This document shows positions 35,046 through 44,491 of a DNA stretch of 64,000 nucleotides, piece by piece. Below the pieces are notes generated by a model that was not told the DNA's origin, ran no database searches, and saw only the letters and a program-made list of their open reading frames with translations. Numbering within the stretch: position 1 is the first letter of the stretch; each line of letters opens with the position of its first letter. The position numbers were made by a program, and so were the translations under genes. Source of the DNA: Aulosira sp. FACHB-615 (lineage in GTDB: Bacteria > Cyanobacteriota > Cyanobacteriia > Cyanobacteriales > Nostocaceae); contig NZ_JACJSE010000009.1 of assembly GCF_014698045.1 (NCBI RefSeq), positions 124,001 to 188,000 on the forward strand, read 5' to 3'.

Positions 35046-37187
35046 ATGAATAATATACCCATGCAAAAAGAAATTACTTTACTGCGTCAACAAAATGCTG
35101 ATTTACAACAACAGTTAGCAAAATTGACTAGTGAATCACACACCAGAATTACTCAATTAGAAAAGGAACTGCAAGATACAAAAAAACTTTTAGAAAACTA
35201 CCAGCAAGCCGAAATAAAACTCAAAGCTGATCAAGCCGAATTACTCGCATTGTTTAACGCTATCGAAGATGTAATTATTGTTGTTGATAGCGAGTGCAGA
35301 TACTTAACAATTGCTCCTAGTTGTGCGCCATTACTGTATAAACCACCAACAGAAGTTATCGGTAAAACTGCCTATGAAATTTTACCGGCTCAACTAGCTG
35401 ACAGTTTCGTAGCATGTATTCAACAGGTACTTAAAACAAAGAAAAATACCAAAATCGAATACAGCTTGCCCATTGGTGATCAAGAAGTTTGGTTTGAGGG
35501 TAGCGTTTCCGTGATGGATGAAAACAGTGTAGTTTGGATTGCTAGAGATATTAGCGATCGCAAAGCAACTGAAGCAGCATTACGTGAACAAGAAGCCCAG
35601 TATCGCAGTATTTTTGAGGCTGTTAGTGATGGCCTTAGTGTTCTTGATTTAGATACTGGTAAGATTGTCGCTGCTAATCCGGCTTTCTGTCAGATACACG
35701 GCTATACTCAAGAAGAATTTTTCTACTTAGACCCTACCGATTTTGTTCATCCCAGTTGTTTTGAGAAGTTTGGGGAGTTTATCAATGTCATTAAAATGGG
35801 AGGCGAATTTCACACTCAGGCGGTAGACATCCACAAAGATGGTACTTGTTTTGATATCGAAGTTACAGGAAAACTCTTGAACTACAATGGCAAACCCCAT
35901 GCACTTTCGGTAGTGCGTGATATTAGCCAGCGTAAACAAGCCGAAAAAGAACAACGCAGATTAACCGCAATCCTGGAAGCAACCACAGACATCATTGGTA
36001 TAGCTGATGTCAACGGAAATAGTTGCTATCTTAACCAAGCAGGGCAGAAAATGTTGGGTATTCCTGCTTCCGAAACTGATAAGTTCCATATCAGCGAGTT
36101 TGTAGAACCCTCGATGTTAGACAAATTTCAGACAGAAAGCCTACCAACTCTACTTCAGAAGGGTATCTGGTCGGGAGAGTCTAAGTTACTTAGTCGGAGT
36201 GGCGAACAAGTTCCCATTTCTCAGGTAATGATTGCCCATAAAAATGAACAGGGAGAAATAGAATTTTTATCAACCATCGCCCGTGATATTCGCGATCGCC
36301 TGCAAATCGAAGCCCAACTGCGACAACAAGCCGAAGATTTAGCCCAAACTCTAAAAGAACTGCAACGCACCCAAGCACAAATGGTTCAAGCGGAAAAAAT
36401 GTCTAGCTTGGGACAATTAGTTGCGGGAGTTGCTCATGAAATCAACAATCCTGTAAATTTTATTCACGGTAATCTCACCCATTTAGAGGAACATACTGAA
36501 GATTTATTGCAGGTAATTAATTTATACCAAGCGATGAATCTGCCAGAATTTGAAACTTTGTCGGAGGAAATTGACTTAGATTACATTCAGCAAGACTTAC
36601 CCAAAATTTTGCAATCTATGAAAATCGGCACTCAACGCATCCGTCAGATTGTCTTATCTCTACGTAACTTTTCACGTATGGATGAAGCCGAATTTAAAGA
36701 AGTCGATATTCACGAAGGTATAGATAGTACTTTAATGATTTTGCAACATCGTCTCAAGGAAAAGCCACAGTTTCCTGAAATTCAAGTGATTAGAGATTAT
36801 GGTTCTTTACCTTTAGTAGAATGCTACGCCGGACAACTTAATCAGGTGTTGATGAATATTCTCACAAATGCCATTGATGCTTTAGAAATGGGAACGAGGA
36901 AAGATGAACTACCAACAATTACAATTCGGACTGCGGTGATTGATGCTAACTGGGTAACAATTGCGATCGCTGACAATGGAATGGGTATGTCTGAACAAAT
37001 TCAAAAACAAATTTTCAATCCCTTCTTCACCACCAAGCCCGTTGGTAAAGGAACTGGGATGGGCATGTCAATTAGTTATCAAATCATTACGGAAAAACAC
37101 GCAGGCAAATTGGAGTGTTACTCCCAACCAGGACAAGGAACAGAGTTTGTCATCACCATTCCCATTTGCCAACCAATCATGGCTTAA
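35046..37187 (+). CDS. PAS-domain histidine kinase
   Basis: This 713-residue soluble kinase starts with a coiled coil (about 5-65, Leu/Gln/Glu-rich), then three PAS domains (about 66-180, 183-300 and 303-425; HKDGTCFDIEVTGKLLNYNG is typical of PAS 2). The kinase core has H-box LGQLVAGVAHEINNPVNF near 450-468, N-box NQVLMNILTNAIDAL near 600, IADNGMGM near 640 and GKGTGMGMSISYQI. The core resembles that of the HstK proteins. It follows paralogue 3 with only two bases between stop and ATG, so an operon is very likely. No receiver domain is attached and no response regulator adjoins. Confidence 0.92.
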   Translation: MNNIPMQKEITLLRQQNADLQQQLAKLTSESHTRITQLEKELQDTKKLLENYQQAEIKLKADQAELLALFNAIEDVIIVVDSECRYLTIAPSCAPLLYKPPTEVIGKTAYEILPAQLADSFVACIQQVLKTKKNTKIEYSLPIGDQEVWFEGSVSVMDENSVVWIARDISDRKATEAALREQEAQYRSIFEAVSDGLSVLDLDTGKIVAANPAFCQIHGYTQEEFFYLDPTDFVHPSCFEKFGEFINVIKMGGEFHTQAVDIHKDGTCFDIEVTGKLLNYNGKPHALSVVRDISQRKQAEKEQRRLTAILEATTDIIGIADVNGNSCYLNQAGQKMLGIPASETDKFHISEFVEPSMLDKFQTESLPTLLQKGIWSGESKLLSRSGEQVPISQVMIAHKNEQGEIEFLSTIARDIRDRLQIEAQLRQQAEDLAQTLKELQRTQAQMVQAEKMSSLGQLVAGVAHEINNPVNFIHGNLTHLEEHTEDLLQVINLYQAMNLPEFETLSEEIDLDYIQQDLPKILQSMKIGTQRIRQIVLSLRNFSRMDEAEFKEVDIHEGIDSTLMILQHRLKEKPQFPEIQVIRDYGSLPLVECYAGQLNQVLMNILTNAIDALEMGTRKDELPTITIRTAVIDANWVTIAIADNGMGMSEQIQKQIFNPFFTTKPVGKGTGMGMSISYQIITEKHAGKLECYSQPGQGTEFVITIPICQPIMA

Positions 37188-37355
37188 TTGATTGTATAAA
37201 CATCTCTCTCCCTTGTCTCCCTTGTCCACCTTGTCCCCCACGTCTCTTTTATCCACACAGCAACATCACCTCCCACCTCCCGCCTTTTTCACAAACTGGT
37301 TATAATTATTTTTCGTCTCTCTCAGAAATCAACTTAATATTTTTACAGTATTTAT

Positions 37356-37514
37356 ATGGGGCGCTATCGTTCTAAATCTGACCTACCTACAAAAATCTGC
37401 CCTGTATGTCAACGTCCCTTCACTTGGCGAAAAAAGTGGCAAGATTGCTGGGATGAAGTGAAATATTGCTCAGAACGTTGCCGCCGTCGCCGTTCTGAAG
37501 CAAAAACAGAGTAA
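37356..37514 (+). CDS. DUF2256 small zinc-ribbon-like protein
   Basis: A 52-residue ORF beginning MGRYRSKSDLPTKICPVCQR has paired cysteines C-x2-C (15 and 18) and C-x3-C (38 and 42) around a Trp-rich middle (FTWRKKWQDCWDE), ending in a run of arginines. This is the DUF2256 signature, often found fused or next to cryptochrome/photolyase-related or other genes; function unknown. The cysteines suggest a zinc site and the basic tail suggests nucleic-acid binding, both inferred. ATG at 37356; no strong ribosome-binding site. Confidence 0.85.
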   Translation: MGRYRSKSDLPTKICPVCQRPFTWRKKWQDCWDEVKYCSERCRRRRSEAKTE

Positions 37515-37598
37515 AGGGTGAATTATGAAGTATGAAATATGAAGTGTGAAGTGTAAAATCAACTTGAACTCAGACGCAAATAGCGCAAAAAATTATAC

Positions 37599-38555
37599 AT
37601 GCAGGTAAAGGTGCAACCAAAATTAATTATTCATGGAGGGGCTGGTAGTTCTCTCCACGGCAAAGGAGGATTAGAGGCTGTACGTCGATCGCTCCATGCA
37701 GTCATTGAAGATGTTTATGCTTTGTTATTATCAGGCACAAACGCTGCTGCCGCAGTACTGCGGGGTTGCCAATTATTAGAAGATGACCCCCGATTTAATG
37801 CGGGTACTGGTTCGGTATTGCAATCTGATGGTCAAATTCGGATGAGTGCTGCCTTAATGGATGGACTCTCAGGGCGGTTTAGCGGTGTGATTAATGTTTC
37901 ACGGGTGAAAAACCCCATTGAGTTAGCCTATTTTTTACAAAATTCCCCTGACCGCGTACTTTCAGATTACGGTTCGGCGGAATTAGCCCGCGAGTTACAA
38001 GTCCCCAGTTACAATGCTTTAACTGACTTACGCTTACAAGAATGGATTCAAGAACGGCAAGATAATTTTAAAAGAACAATGGCTGGGGTGGTAGCAGAGC
38101 CAGAGTTATTAGAAACCAGCAATGCCGGACGTGGCACAATTGGCGTAGTTGCTTTAGATGCTCATGGTGGACTAGCAGTCGGCACATCCACCGGGGGTAA
38201 AGGCTTTGAACGCATTGGTCGAGTCAGTGATTCAGCTATGCCGGCGGGGAATTATGCAACTGGTCATGCGGCTGTTAGCTGTACTGGCATTGGCGAAGAT
38301 ATTATCGATGAATGTTTAGCACCCAGAATTGTGGTGCGGGTAACTGATGGGATGACCCTCAAAGATTCCATGCAACGCTCTTTTGCTGAAGCCCACGAAC
38401 ATCAAAGAGACTTAGGAGCGATCGCTTTAGATGCTAGTGGTGCGATCGCCTGGGGTAAAACTAGCCAAGTTTTACTTGCCGCCTATCACAACGGTGAAAA
38501 AATTGGCGACACTTTAGAAATGGCTGATGGTACGCAAGTCGGCTGTATTTCCTAG
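37599..38555 (+). CDS. iaaA: Isoaspartyl peptidase / L-asparaginase (Ntn-hydrolase)
   Basis: This enzyme removes isoaspartyl residues from peptides and hydrolyses asparagine. The 318-residue precursor matches plant-type asparaginases: IHGGAGSS near the N-terminus, DPRFNAGTGSVLQSDG, and the autocleavage site G-T-I-G-V-V with Thr at about 180, which becomes the N-terminal nucleophile of the beta subunit. GTSTGGKGFERIGRVSDS and the TGIGEDII region follow as expected for substrate binding. Length is normal. In cyanobacteria such enzymes act on dipeptides from cyanophycin breakdown, but no cyanophycin gene is nearby. Confidence 0.92.
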   Translation: MQVKVQPKLIIHGGAGSSLHGKGGLEAVRRSLHAVIEDVYALLLSGTNAAAAVLRGCQLLEDDPRFNAGTGSVLQSDGQIRMSAALMDGLSGRFSGVINVSRVKNPIELAYFLQNSPDRVLSDYGSAELARELQVPSYNALTDLRLQEWIQERQDNFKRTMAGVVAEPELLETSNAGRGTIGVVALDAHGGLAVGTSTGGKGFERIGRVSDSAMPAGNYATGHAAVSCTGIGEDIIDECLAPRIVVRVTDGMTLKDSMQRSFAEAHEHQRDLGAIALDASGAIAWGKTSQVLLAAYHNGEKIGDTLEMADGTQVGCIS

Positions 38556-38640
38556 TGCTGAGTCACCGAAGTTTGCTCAACGGGGGAAACCCCCGCACGC
38601 AACTTCTCGCTGAGTTGAAAGTGCTGAGTCAGTTTTAGAG

Positions 38641-38851
38641 CAATACGGTTCAGTTAAGGTGATGAGAGTTAATTTCTCAATTTCTGCTCTACCTATCAGA
38701 CAATGAACAAGATTTGGGGGATTCTCCCCCAAACCCCCGATTGGGGGACGGTTGCGTCCCCCAAGCCCCCTCCAAAATCATTTTTGCGTTTTTTGTTGAG
38801 TCATTATTTGTTGGTTTTGTGATGATTTAGTTTTTTATCTGAACCGTATTG
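38641..38851. mobile_element. Family-A miniature inverted-repeat element, intact copy
   Basis: The 211-bp element begins CAATACGGTTCAG and ends with the exact inverse CTGAACCGTATTG. The flanks AGTTTTAGAG (38631-38640 and 38852-38861) are identical, a 10-bp target duplication. The interior has no gene but holds a C/G-rich hairpin (near 38715-38775). It is non-autonomous. The long target duplication would fit an IS4-like transposase acting in trans. The same element is found split at 58303-58817. Confidence 0.88.
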
Positions 38852-38909
38852 AGTTTTAGAGTTGTAGTTAGATAAGTTGATACAGCCTTTATAGCTCACA
38901 ACTTTTCCT

Positions 38910-38940
38910 ACTCAGCACTCAGCACTCAGCACTCAGCACT
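38910..38940. repeat. Heptamer tandem repeat (CAGCACT), about 4.4 copies
   Basis: ACTCAGC-ACTCAGC units run without interruption into the glmU stop codon, so the last residues of GlmU (SAEC) are encoded by the repeat. Heptamer tandem repeats are typical of heterocystous cyanobacteria. Confidence 0.8.
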
Positions 38941-40284
38941 TTTCTTCCGCCAACCTTTTTTGACTACCTGACGGCTACGAGCAATCACTAAACTATCGTT
39001 GGGGACATCTTCAGTAACTGTGGAACCTGCGGCGACATAGACATCATCACCCAAAGTCACTGGTGCAACTAAGACGCTATTAGAACCTGTTTTAGTGCGA
39101 TCGCCGATTTGGGTTCTGTGTTTTTTGACACCATCATAATTAGCAGTAATTGTACCTGCACCAATGTTGACTTGAGTACCCGTAGTAGAATCGCCCAAAT
39201 AAGATAGATGGGCTACATTAGTTTTTTCACCTAGTTGTGTATTTTTTAACTCAACAAAGTTACCGATACGACAATTTTCAGCCACTTCCGTATGACCACG
39301 TAAATGAGAGTAGGGGCCAATGCGAGTTCCGGCTTGGACAATACTATCTGTGACTACAGAATATTGAATGCTGACGTTTTCACCGATTTGGCTATTTTCA
39401 ATCAAACTTCCCGGCCCAATGCGGCTACCAGTTTTAATTATGGTATTTCCCCGCAGGTGAGTTTGCGGCTCAATAATCACATCGGCTTGTAATTCTACAG
39501 TGTCATCAATGGTGATGCTGTTGGGGTCGATGAGCGTCACACCTGCGGTCATCCACTTTTCTTTGATCCGCCTTTGTAAAATTTCGTAGGCTGTAGCTAA
39601 TTGTAGGCGATCGTTAATCCCCAAAATTTCTTGCTCATCTGTGACATCCACCGCCATCACCTTCCCAACTTGGGTAACAGCATCGGTGAGGTAATATTCT
39701 TTTTGGGCGTTGTTGGCTTCTAAATGCGGTAAAACTTGAGCTAAGTCCGGCCAACGAAAGCAGTAAATCCCGGCGTTAACTCGGCGATTTTCTCTTTGAG
39801 CAGGGGTACAATCTTTATCTTCAACCATTTGTTGAACGATGTTTTCCCCATTGCAAAAAACTCGCCCATAACCTTTAGGGTTGGATAAATGTGCAGTCAG
39901 AATCGTAGCAGCGTTTTGATTTTGTTGGTGAGTGAGCAATAGCTGTTTTATGGTTTCGGTGCGTAACAGTGGAACATCACCATTCAGGACTAATAAATCT
40001 CCAGTGTAGCCCTCAAGATGGGGGAGTAATTGCTGGATGGCATGGCCTGTTCCCAGTTGTATAGTCTGTTCCACAAACTCTAAGCTCAAGCTTGACTGGA
40101 TAGCAGCTTTTACTTCTGAGGCTTGATAGCCTACAATCACGATGCGCCTTGTAGGTGAAAGTGGTTCTACACTTTCCAAAACTTTTTCTACTAGCGATCG
40201 CCCACCCAAAGAATGTAAAACTTTGGGTAAGCTTGATTTCATCCTTGTGCCGCGTCCCGCCGCTAGAATTGCTACAACTACCAT
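38926..40284 (-). CDS. glmU: Bifunctional UDP-N-acetylglucosamine pyrophosphorylase / glucosamine-1-phosphate N-acetyltransferase
   Basis: GlmU makes UDP-GlcNAc for peptidoglycan and cell-envelope glycans. The N-terminal pyrophosphorylase domain begins VVVAILAAGRGTRMKSSLPK, the nucleotide-binding signature, with LVLNGDVPLL as the metal-binding segment. The C-terminal half (from about residue 250) is a left-handed beta helix with hexapeptide repeats and the acetyltransferase motifs NFVELKN and GAGTITANYDG. I choose the ATG at 40284 (452 residues): the longer frame to 40353 adds 23 residues unlike any GlmU and overlaps repeat DNA. The extreme C-terminus falls in a heptamer repeat. Confidence 0.95.
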   Translation of the reverse strand: MVVVAILAAGRGTRMKSSLPKVLHSLGGRSLVEKVLESVEPLSPTRRIVIVGYQASEVKAAIQSSLSLEFVEQTIQLGTGHAIQQLLPHLEGYTGDLLVLNGDVPLLRTETIKQLLLTHQQNQNAATILTAHLSNPKGYGRVFCNGENIVQQMVEDKDCTPAQRENRRVNAGIYCFRWPDLAQVLPHLEANNAQKEYYLTDAVTQVGKVMAVDVTDEQEILGINDRLQLATAYEILQRRIKEKWMTAGVTLIDPNSITIDDTVELQADVIIEPQTHLRGNTIIKTGSRIGPGSLIENSQIGENVSIQYSVVTDSIVQAGTRIGPYSHLRGHTEVAENCRIGNFVELKNTQLGEKTNVAHLSYLGDSTTGTQVNIGAGTITANYDGVKKHRTQIGDRTKTGSNSVLVAPVTLGDDVYVAAGSTVTEDVPNDSLVIARSRQVVKKGWRKKSAEC

Positions 40285-40429
40285 AATCAAAAGTATGAAG
40301 CGTGTTCGCCCTTGACGTTCCCAAAGGGTAGTATAGCAGGAGGTATAAAGCAAGTTGCACTAGCCTTGCATGAAGGTAGCTTTTAGTTATACTTTCTACT
40401 CCCACTGACAATTGAGAGCTAAAACATCA

Positions 40430-41659
40430 TCACCGCTTGTAAGTGTGAATAAAATCAGTAAACCGTTCCATGAGTTCGGGGTTGCGCCAACCTGCTTCTG
40501 TTTCTTCTCGCATTACTGATAAAGCTTCCTCTGGCGTAAAGGCTCTTTTGTAAGGTCTTTCGCTAGTTAAAGCATCATAAATATCAATCAATTGAAACAC
40601 TTGGGCGAGGAAAGGAATTTCATGACCTTTGAGTCCATCAGGATAACCCGAACCATTCCAACGCTCATGATGATGGCGAATAATCGGAATTACACCCTGC
40701 ATACTACGCAGGGGTTGACAAATTCTTTCCCCAATTAAAACATGCTGCTGCATCATTTCCCAATCTTCTAAGGTGAGTTGCTCATTCTTGAGTAGCACTG
40801 CATCGGGAATGCCAACTTTACCTATATCGTGAAGATAACCACCCCACATCAAATCCCGCAGTTGAGAACGAGAAAGATTTAAGTATTCACCAAAAGCTTG
40901 TCCTAGCTTGACGAGGCGTTCACAGTGATCTCCGGTATTGGGGTCTCGGCTTTCAATGGCTCTCGCAATGGAAAATAAGACTTGTTCAGCATGGTCTAAA
41001 TCTTCGTTTAACCGCTTTTGTCTAACTAAAGACTTCACACGGGCTGCTAATTCCACCCTGTCAAAAGGTTTGGTGAGGAAATCATCAGCGCCCACTTCAA
41101 TACCACGAATGCGCGATCGCCGATCATTTAATGCTGTAATAAATATGACTGGAATCAGCCTTGTATGTTCGTCTTGTTTGAGTAATTGACATACCTCAAA
41201 CCCATCCATACCGGGCATCATCACATCTAGTAAAACTAAATCAGGTTGTTTATGTGTTACTAACATTACAGCAGCCGCACCACTGTCTGCTTCAATTACT
41301 TCATAACCTTCCATTGCCAACAAAGCCGCAGCTGTCATTCGACTTGCAGCATGGTCGTCAACTACTAAAATTTTTGGTGCTTCAGTATCAAAGAAGCAAT
41401 TCACTTTGGAGCCTTTGGCTTGTGGATTTCTAGATAATAATGAATTGTAGCCAGAATTAATCTCAGATTTGCTCCAGGAAGACTCGGTTTGTCCCTGTTC
41501 AATCATTACTTCTTGCTGGGATAAGTTTAGTGGATATTCCCCTAAATCTCGCCATTCTAGCTCAGGATTTGCATTTTCCGTATGTAATTTTTTTTTGGTA
41601 TTTGTTCCACTATGACTTTGTTGATTAGAGTTGGTGGAATTAGCACTCCAGTAAATCAC
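40430..41659 (-). CDS. Response regulator with HD-GYP cyclic-di-GMP phosphodiesterase domain
   Basis: Of 409 residues, the first 90 are polar and probably disordered. A receiver domain follows (about 94-210: ILVVDDHAAS, phosphorylatable Asp in LVLLDVMMPG, Lys in FLTKPF), then an HD-GYP domain (about 222-400). The HD motif is in LHDIGKVGIP, preceded by NTGDHCERL, and the GYP motif is in HHERWNGSGYPDGLKG. HD-GYP enzymes hydrolyse cyclic-di-GMP, so phosphorylation would lower that messenger. The frame opens with GTG at 41659, and no better ATG precedes the receiver. No kinase adjoins. Confidence 0.92.
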   Translation of the reverse strand: MIYWSANSTNSNQQSHSGTNTKKKLHTENANPELEWRDLGEYPLNLSQQEVMIEQGQTESSWSKSEINSGYNSLLSRNPQAKGSKVNCFFDTEAPKILVVDDHAASRMTAAALLAMEGYEVIEADSGAAAVMLVTHKQPDLVLLDVMMPGMDGFEVCQLLKQDEHTRLIPVIFITALNDRRSRIRGIEVGADDFLTKPFDRVELAARVKSLVRQKRLNEDLDHAEQVLFSIARAIESRDPNTGDHCERLVKLGQAFGEYLNLSRSQLRDLMWGGYLHDIGKVGIPDAVLLKNEQLTLEDWEMMQQHVLIGERICQPLRSMQGVIPIIRHHHERWNGSGYPDGLKGHEIPFLAQVFQLIDIYDALTSERPYKRAFTPEEALSVMREETEAGWRNPELMERFTDFIHTYKR

Positions 41660-42454
41660 GAAAGCACCCCATTTTTCTTAAATTAACAGTTTCCGTCTAC
41701 AAAAATAAAATTTAGCTTTGCTACCTTACTCCTATTTGGGTTTTGACAAGCTTGCGTACCGATTTTGAATCTGCTTGTTTTTATCATGTCAAGAATATTT
41801 TCTTTATAAAAATATAATTTTACTAAGGGAAATTTGCCATAAACATCCTAAGTACTCATTCTAGTATCATAAATTCATGCAGATATTAAATCAGGTTTTT
41901 TACGGAGATTTTTTCAGATTTCAGTAGAGCTACAGTCATGATGTTTTGCTGTTATAATTTGTCTGAAAAATTCTATTTTTATTTTGATTTTTTAGGAAAA
42001 TTTCAAAAAAAGATGGACTTCTTGCGAGAATTTTTTGATAATCATCATATTCAATAAATAGTTGGCTCTGAGGTTAACTGACGTAACCCATACATGGAAA
42101 AATAGAACAATTTTAAAAGCATCGCGTATGAAAGACTGTAGATTTCAACATCTAAGAATTAGCAACGCAGTGTTTCAGGAATTTCAGGTTTGATGAAACA
42201 CTAGCTGGCAGTAAAACGTCCATATATATATTTTTAGTTGTTGTCTCGCCTAATGGGTATGATTTGAATTAGGAATATATTAGGACTTATGCACTGTACA
42301 AAATAACTATTTTGTGCATAACGAAAATATGTCGTTCTAGAAACTGGGATAATTGTGCTGGAGCAAGTGCAATCACTGACTTATGGTAAATCATCAAATC
42401 TCAAGACCAGAAAGTTCCCAAGCATATTGTATTATCGCTGTCAGTGCTTAAGTT
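41660..42454. other. 795-base spacer without genes
   Basis: AT-rich sequence. It contains a perfect 8-bp stem AGTGTTTC/GAAACACT (42169-42202) and a second imperfect hairpin TTATGCAC/GTGCATAA near 42283-42321, the latter starting with AGGACTTATGCA, a possible decayed family-B end. No coding frame or RNA gene is supported. Confidence 0.4.
42169..42202. repeat. Stem-loop in the spacer upstream of the HD-GYP gene
   Basis: AGTGTTTC and GAAACACT pair perfectly over 8 bp with an 18-base loop. There is no T-run, so it is not a clear terminator. Meaning unknown. Confidence 0.35.
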
Positions 42455-43357
42455 CTAGGAGTCGGCTGTTTGGTTTTTCATGAACCAACGTTTGCGCCAA
42501 CGGGAAGTAGGTTCTAATGAACAAGCTTGTTGTTCTTGTTGTCGCCGCATAATAATGACATCGGCAGAATCACTCAATTTTGGATCGCGGTAAGGAATTG
42601 CAGCACGAGTTAACAAATGTTCTTGTTCTTCTAGAGAAAGAGGCGGCAGTAAATTGCTCAAATACTCATTATCAGGATATGCGGCAACTGTACCAGGCGA
42701 TCGCCTGCCGACTGGTGGCGTAGAACCTATGTTTAAACCCGCTAATTTCATGGCTGTCCGTACAGATGCCGCACAAGAATAAGTTGCCAGCCAGCCATTT
42801 TTCTGTAAACACACTGAAATTTGCTGCATAAATTCTACAGTCCATAGTTGAGGACACTGAGGCGGTGAAAAGGGGTCTAAAAAAATAGCATCTGCATGAA
42901 ACCCTGCTTGATTAACTGCTTGAATTGAAATTCTTGCATCATCAATGAGTAACTTTGCTTGCAGGCGTTCTGTGTTAACTTGCCCCTCAAAAGCTAGTTG
43001 GGTCAAAATTGGTGTATATTCATAATCCCACTGCTCAAATAAATGATTGGCGATCGCAGCTTGCGGTACAGCCGGATTCAGTTCTAAACCAATTAATTCC
43101 ACATAACAACTAGGATTTACTCTCCAGATTGTCTGTAAAGCTGCCGCAGTGTTGTATCCTAGACCATAACAAACATCTAATAACCGCACAACTGGTTTTT
43201 GCGCTGCTTGAGCCAGTTGAGTTGGTTCAACAAACTTAAAATAACTTTCTTGTTTTGCACCAAAATGACTGTGAAATGATTCGTTAAACTCTGAGGAGAA
43301 AAAAGTAAACGAACCATCTGCTGTTGCTTGTGGTATGAAATTCTCAAATTCTACCAT
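42455..43357 (-). CDS. MnmC/MnmD-like tRNA (aminomethyl-uridine) methyltransferase domain protein
   Basis: The 300-residue protein matches the methyltransferase half of MnmC (DUF752). DGSFTFFSSEFNESFHSHFGA near the N-terminus is the family signature, then the SAM site LLDVCYGLGYNTAAAL (near 62-77) and AIFLDPFSPPQCPQLW (near 155-170), the catalytic region. MnmC N- or stand-alone MnmD proteins methylate nm5U34 of tRNA wobble positions. The FAD oxidase half is absent, as in other stand-alone forms. ATG at 43357. It is divergent from the rhodanese gene, with a family-C element in the gap. Confidence 0.85.
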   Translation of the reverse strand: MVEFENFIPQATADGSFTFFSSEFNESFHSHFGAKQESYFKFVEPTQLAQAAQKPVVRLLDVCYGLGYNTAAALQTIWRVNPSCYVELIGLELNPAVPQAAIANHLFEQWDYEYTPILTQLAFEGQVNTERLQAKLLIDDARISIQAVNQAGFHADAIFLDPFSPPQCPQLWTVEFMQQISVCLQKNGWLATYSCAASVRTAMKLAGLNIGSTPPVGRRSPGTVAAYPDNEYLSNLLPPLSLEEQEHLLTRAAIPYRDPKLSDSADVIIMRRQQEQQACSLEPTSRWRKRWFMKNQTADS

Positions 43358-43480
43358 TCGACTTTTCCACTTTATTTGATAGTCAATAGTTCAAAAATGT
43401 TGATTATTTATAATTACATCACTATCCATTATTATTAATAAGTTGTAACACTTATTTTCGCACTATTATAAATTCTTGCA

Positions 43481-43603
43481 AAGGATTCGTATTTGATTTG
43501 GAGAAAAATATAGGACACAAAAAAATGCCCTTGCCTATTCCCCATTCCCAACTCCCCACTCCCAACCTTTACAAATAATTTCAACAATAAAATCGAGTTC
43601 TTA
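43481..43603. mobile_element. Family-C miniature element, decayed copy 2
   Basis: The left end AAGGATTCGTATTTGATTT and right end (inverted) TAAGAACTCGATTTTATTG resemble the ends at 16793-16916. The interiors share a C-rich ACTCCCAA block followed by TTTACAAATAATTTCAACAA. The match is partial, so copy 2 is older or degraded. Confidence 0.45.
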
Positions 43604-43608
43604 TATTT

Positions 43609-44430
43609 ATGCTTAATACTCAAATTTTTGTTTCTCCAGATTGGCTGCTTAATCATCCCAATGATCCACAAATTATCATTGTTGATTGTCGTTTTTCTTT
43701 AGCTGATCCAGAATTGGGATGCAAACAATATCAAACCAGTCATATTCCAGGATCATATTATTTAGATTTAAATCAGGATCTTTCCAGCCCTGTAGGTAAA
43801 CACGGTGGGAGACATCCTTTACCTGATACTAATAATTTAGCGAAGAAGTTATCAGCAATGGGAATTAATTCCCAAGAAACTTTGGTAGTCGCTTATGATG
43901 ACTCTCGCTTGGCTTTTGCTTCTCGTTTGTGGTGGTTACTGCGTTATCTCGGACATGAACAAGTAGTCGTTATGGATGGGGGTTATACTGCATGGCAAAA
44001 AGCTGGATACCCCATTACAGATGTGATTCCAGAACCCCGGACAGGTAATTTCATTCCACAAATTCAAACCGAATTGGTAGTAGATGTAGAAGTTGTGAAA
44101 AGCCGTAAAGACTTACCAGAAGTTATTTTAGTTGATTCTAGAGAAGGCGATCGCTATCGTGGTGAACGAGAACCCATTGATAAAATAGCTGGACATATTC
44201 CTGGCGCAGTTAACTATCCTTGGCAAGAAGTTACAGACTCATCTGGTTATCTACTTTCCCAACTACAGCAGCGTCAAAGATGGGAAAATATTTCTACAGC
44301 CCAAGAAATTTTAGTCTACTGTGGTTCCGGTGTCACAGCTTGCGTGAATTTGCTTTCTTTAGAATTAGCAGGCATTCACACAGGGAAATTGTATGCAGGT
44401 AGCTGGAGTGATTGGATTAGTTATATGTAG
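43609..44430 (+). CDS. Sulfurtransferase with two rhodanese domains
   Basis: The 273-residue protein has two rhodanese modules: an inactive N-terminal one (about 5-140) with IIVDCRFSL and GHEQVVVMDGGYTAWQKAG, and a catalytic C-terminal one (about 155-270) with ILVDSRE and the active loop VYCGSGVTAC. Its first Cys, at about 238, carries the persulfide. The C-G-S-G-V-T loop is typical of 3-mercaptopyruvate or thiosulfate sulfurtransferases; the two cannot be told apart safely here. ATG at 43609. Cytoplasmic, no signal peptide. Confidence 0.92.
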   Translation: MLNTQIFVSPDWLLNHPNDPQIIIVDCRFSLADPELGCKQYQTSHIPGSYYLDLNQDLSSPVGKHGGRHPLPDTNNLAKKLSAMGINSQETLVVAYDDSRLAFASRLWWLLRYLGHEQVVVMDGGYTAWQKAGYPITDVIPEPRTGNFIPQIQTELVVDVEVVKSRKDLPEVILVDSREGDRYRGEREPIDKIAGHIPGAVNYPWQEVTDSSGYLLSQLQQRQRWENISTAQEILVYCGSGVTACVNLLSLELAGIHTGKLYAGSWSDWISYM

Positions 44431-44491
44431 AATTTTCTGAAAAAGTTATTTGATGAGGGTAGGGAACAGGGAATAGTTTTGGATTCCCATA

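Noticed and set aside
39304..40411. Frames of 62 and 132 codons overlapping glmU
   Set aside because: They are shadows of the glmU coding sequence in other frames.
43435..43671. 78-codon minus-strand frame between the MnmC-like and rhodanese genes
   Set aside because: It overlaps a miniature element and the start of the rhodanese gene, and has no start signal or domain.
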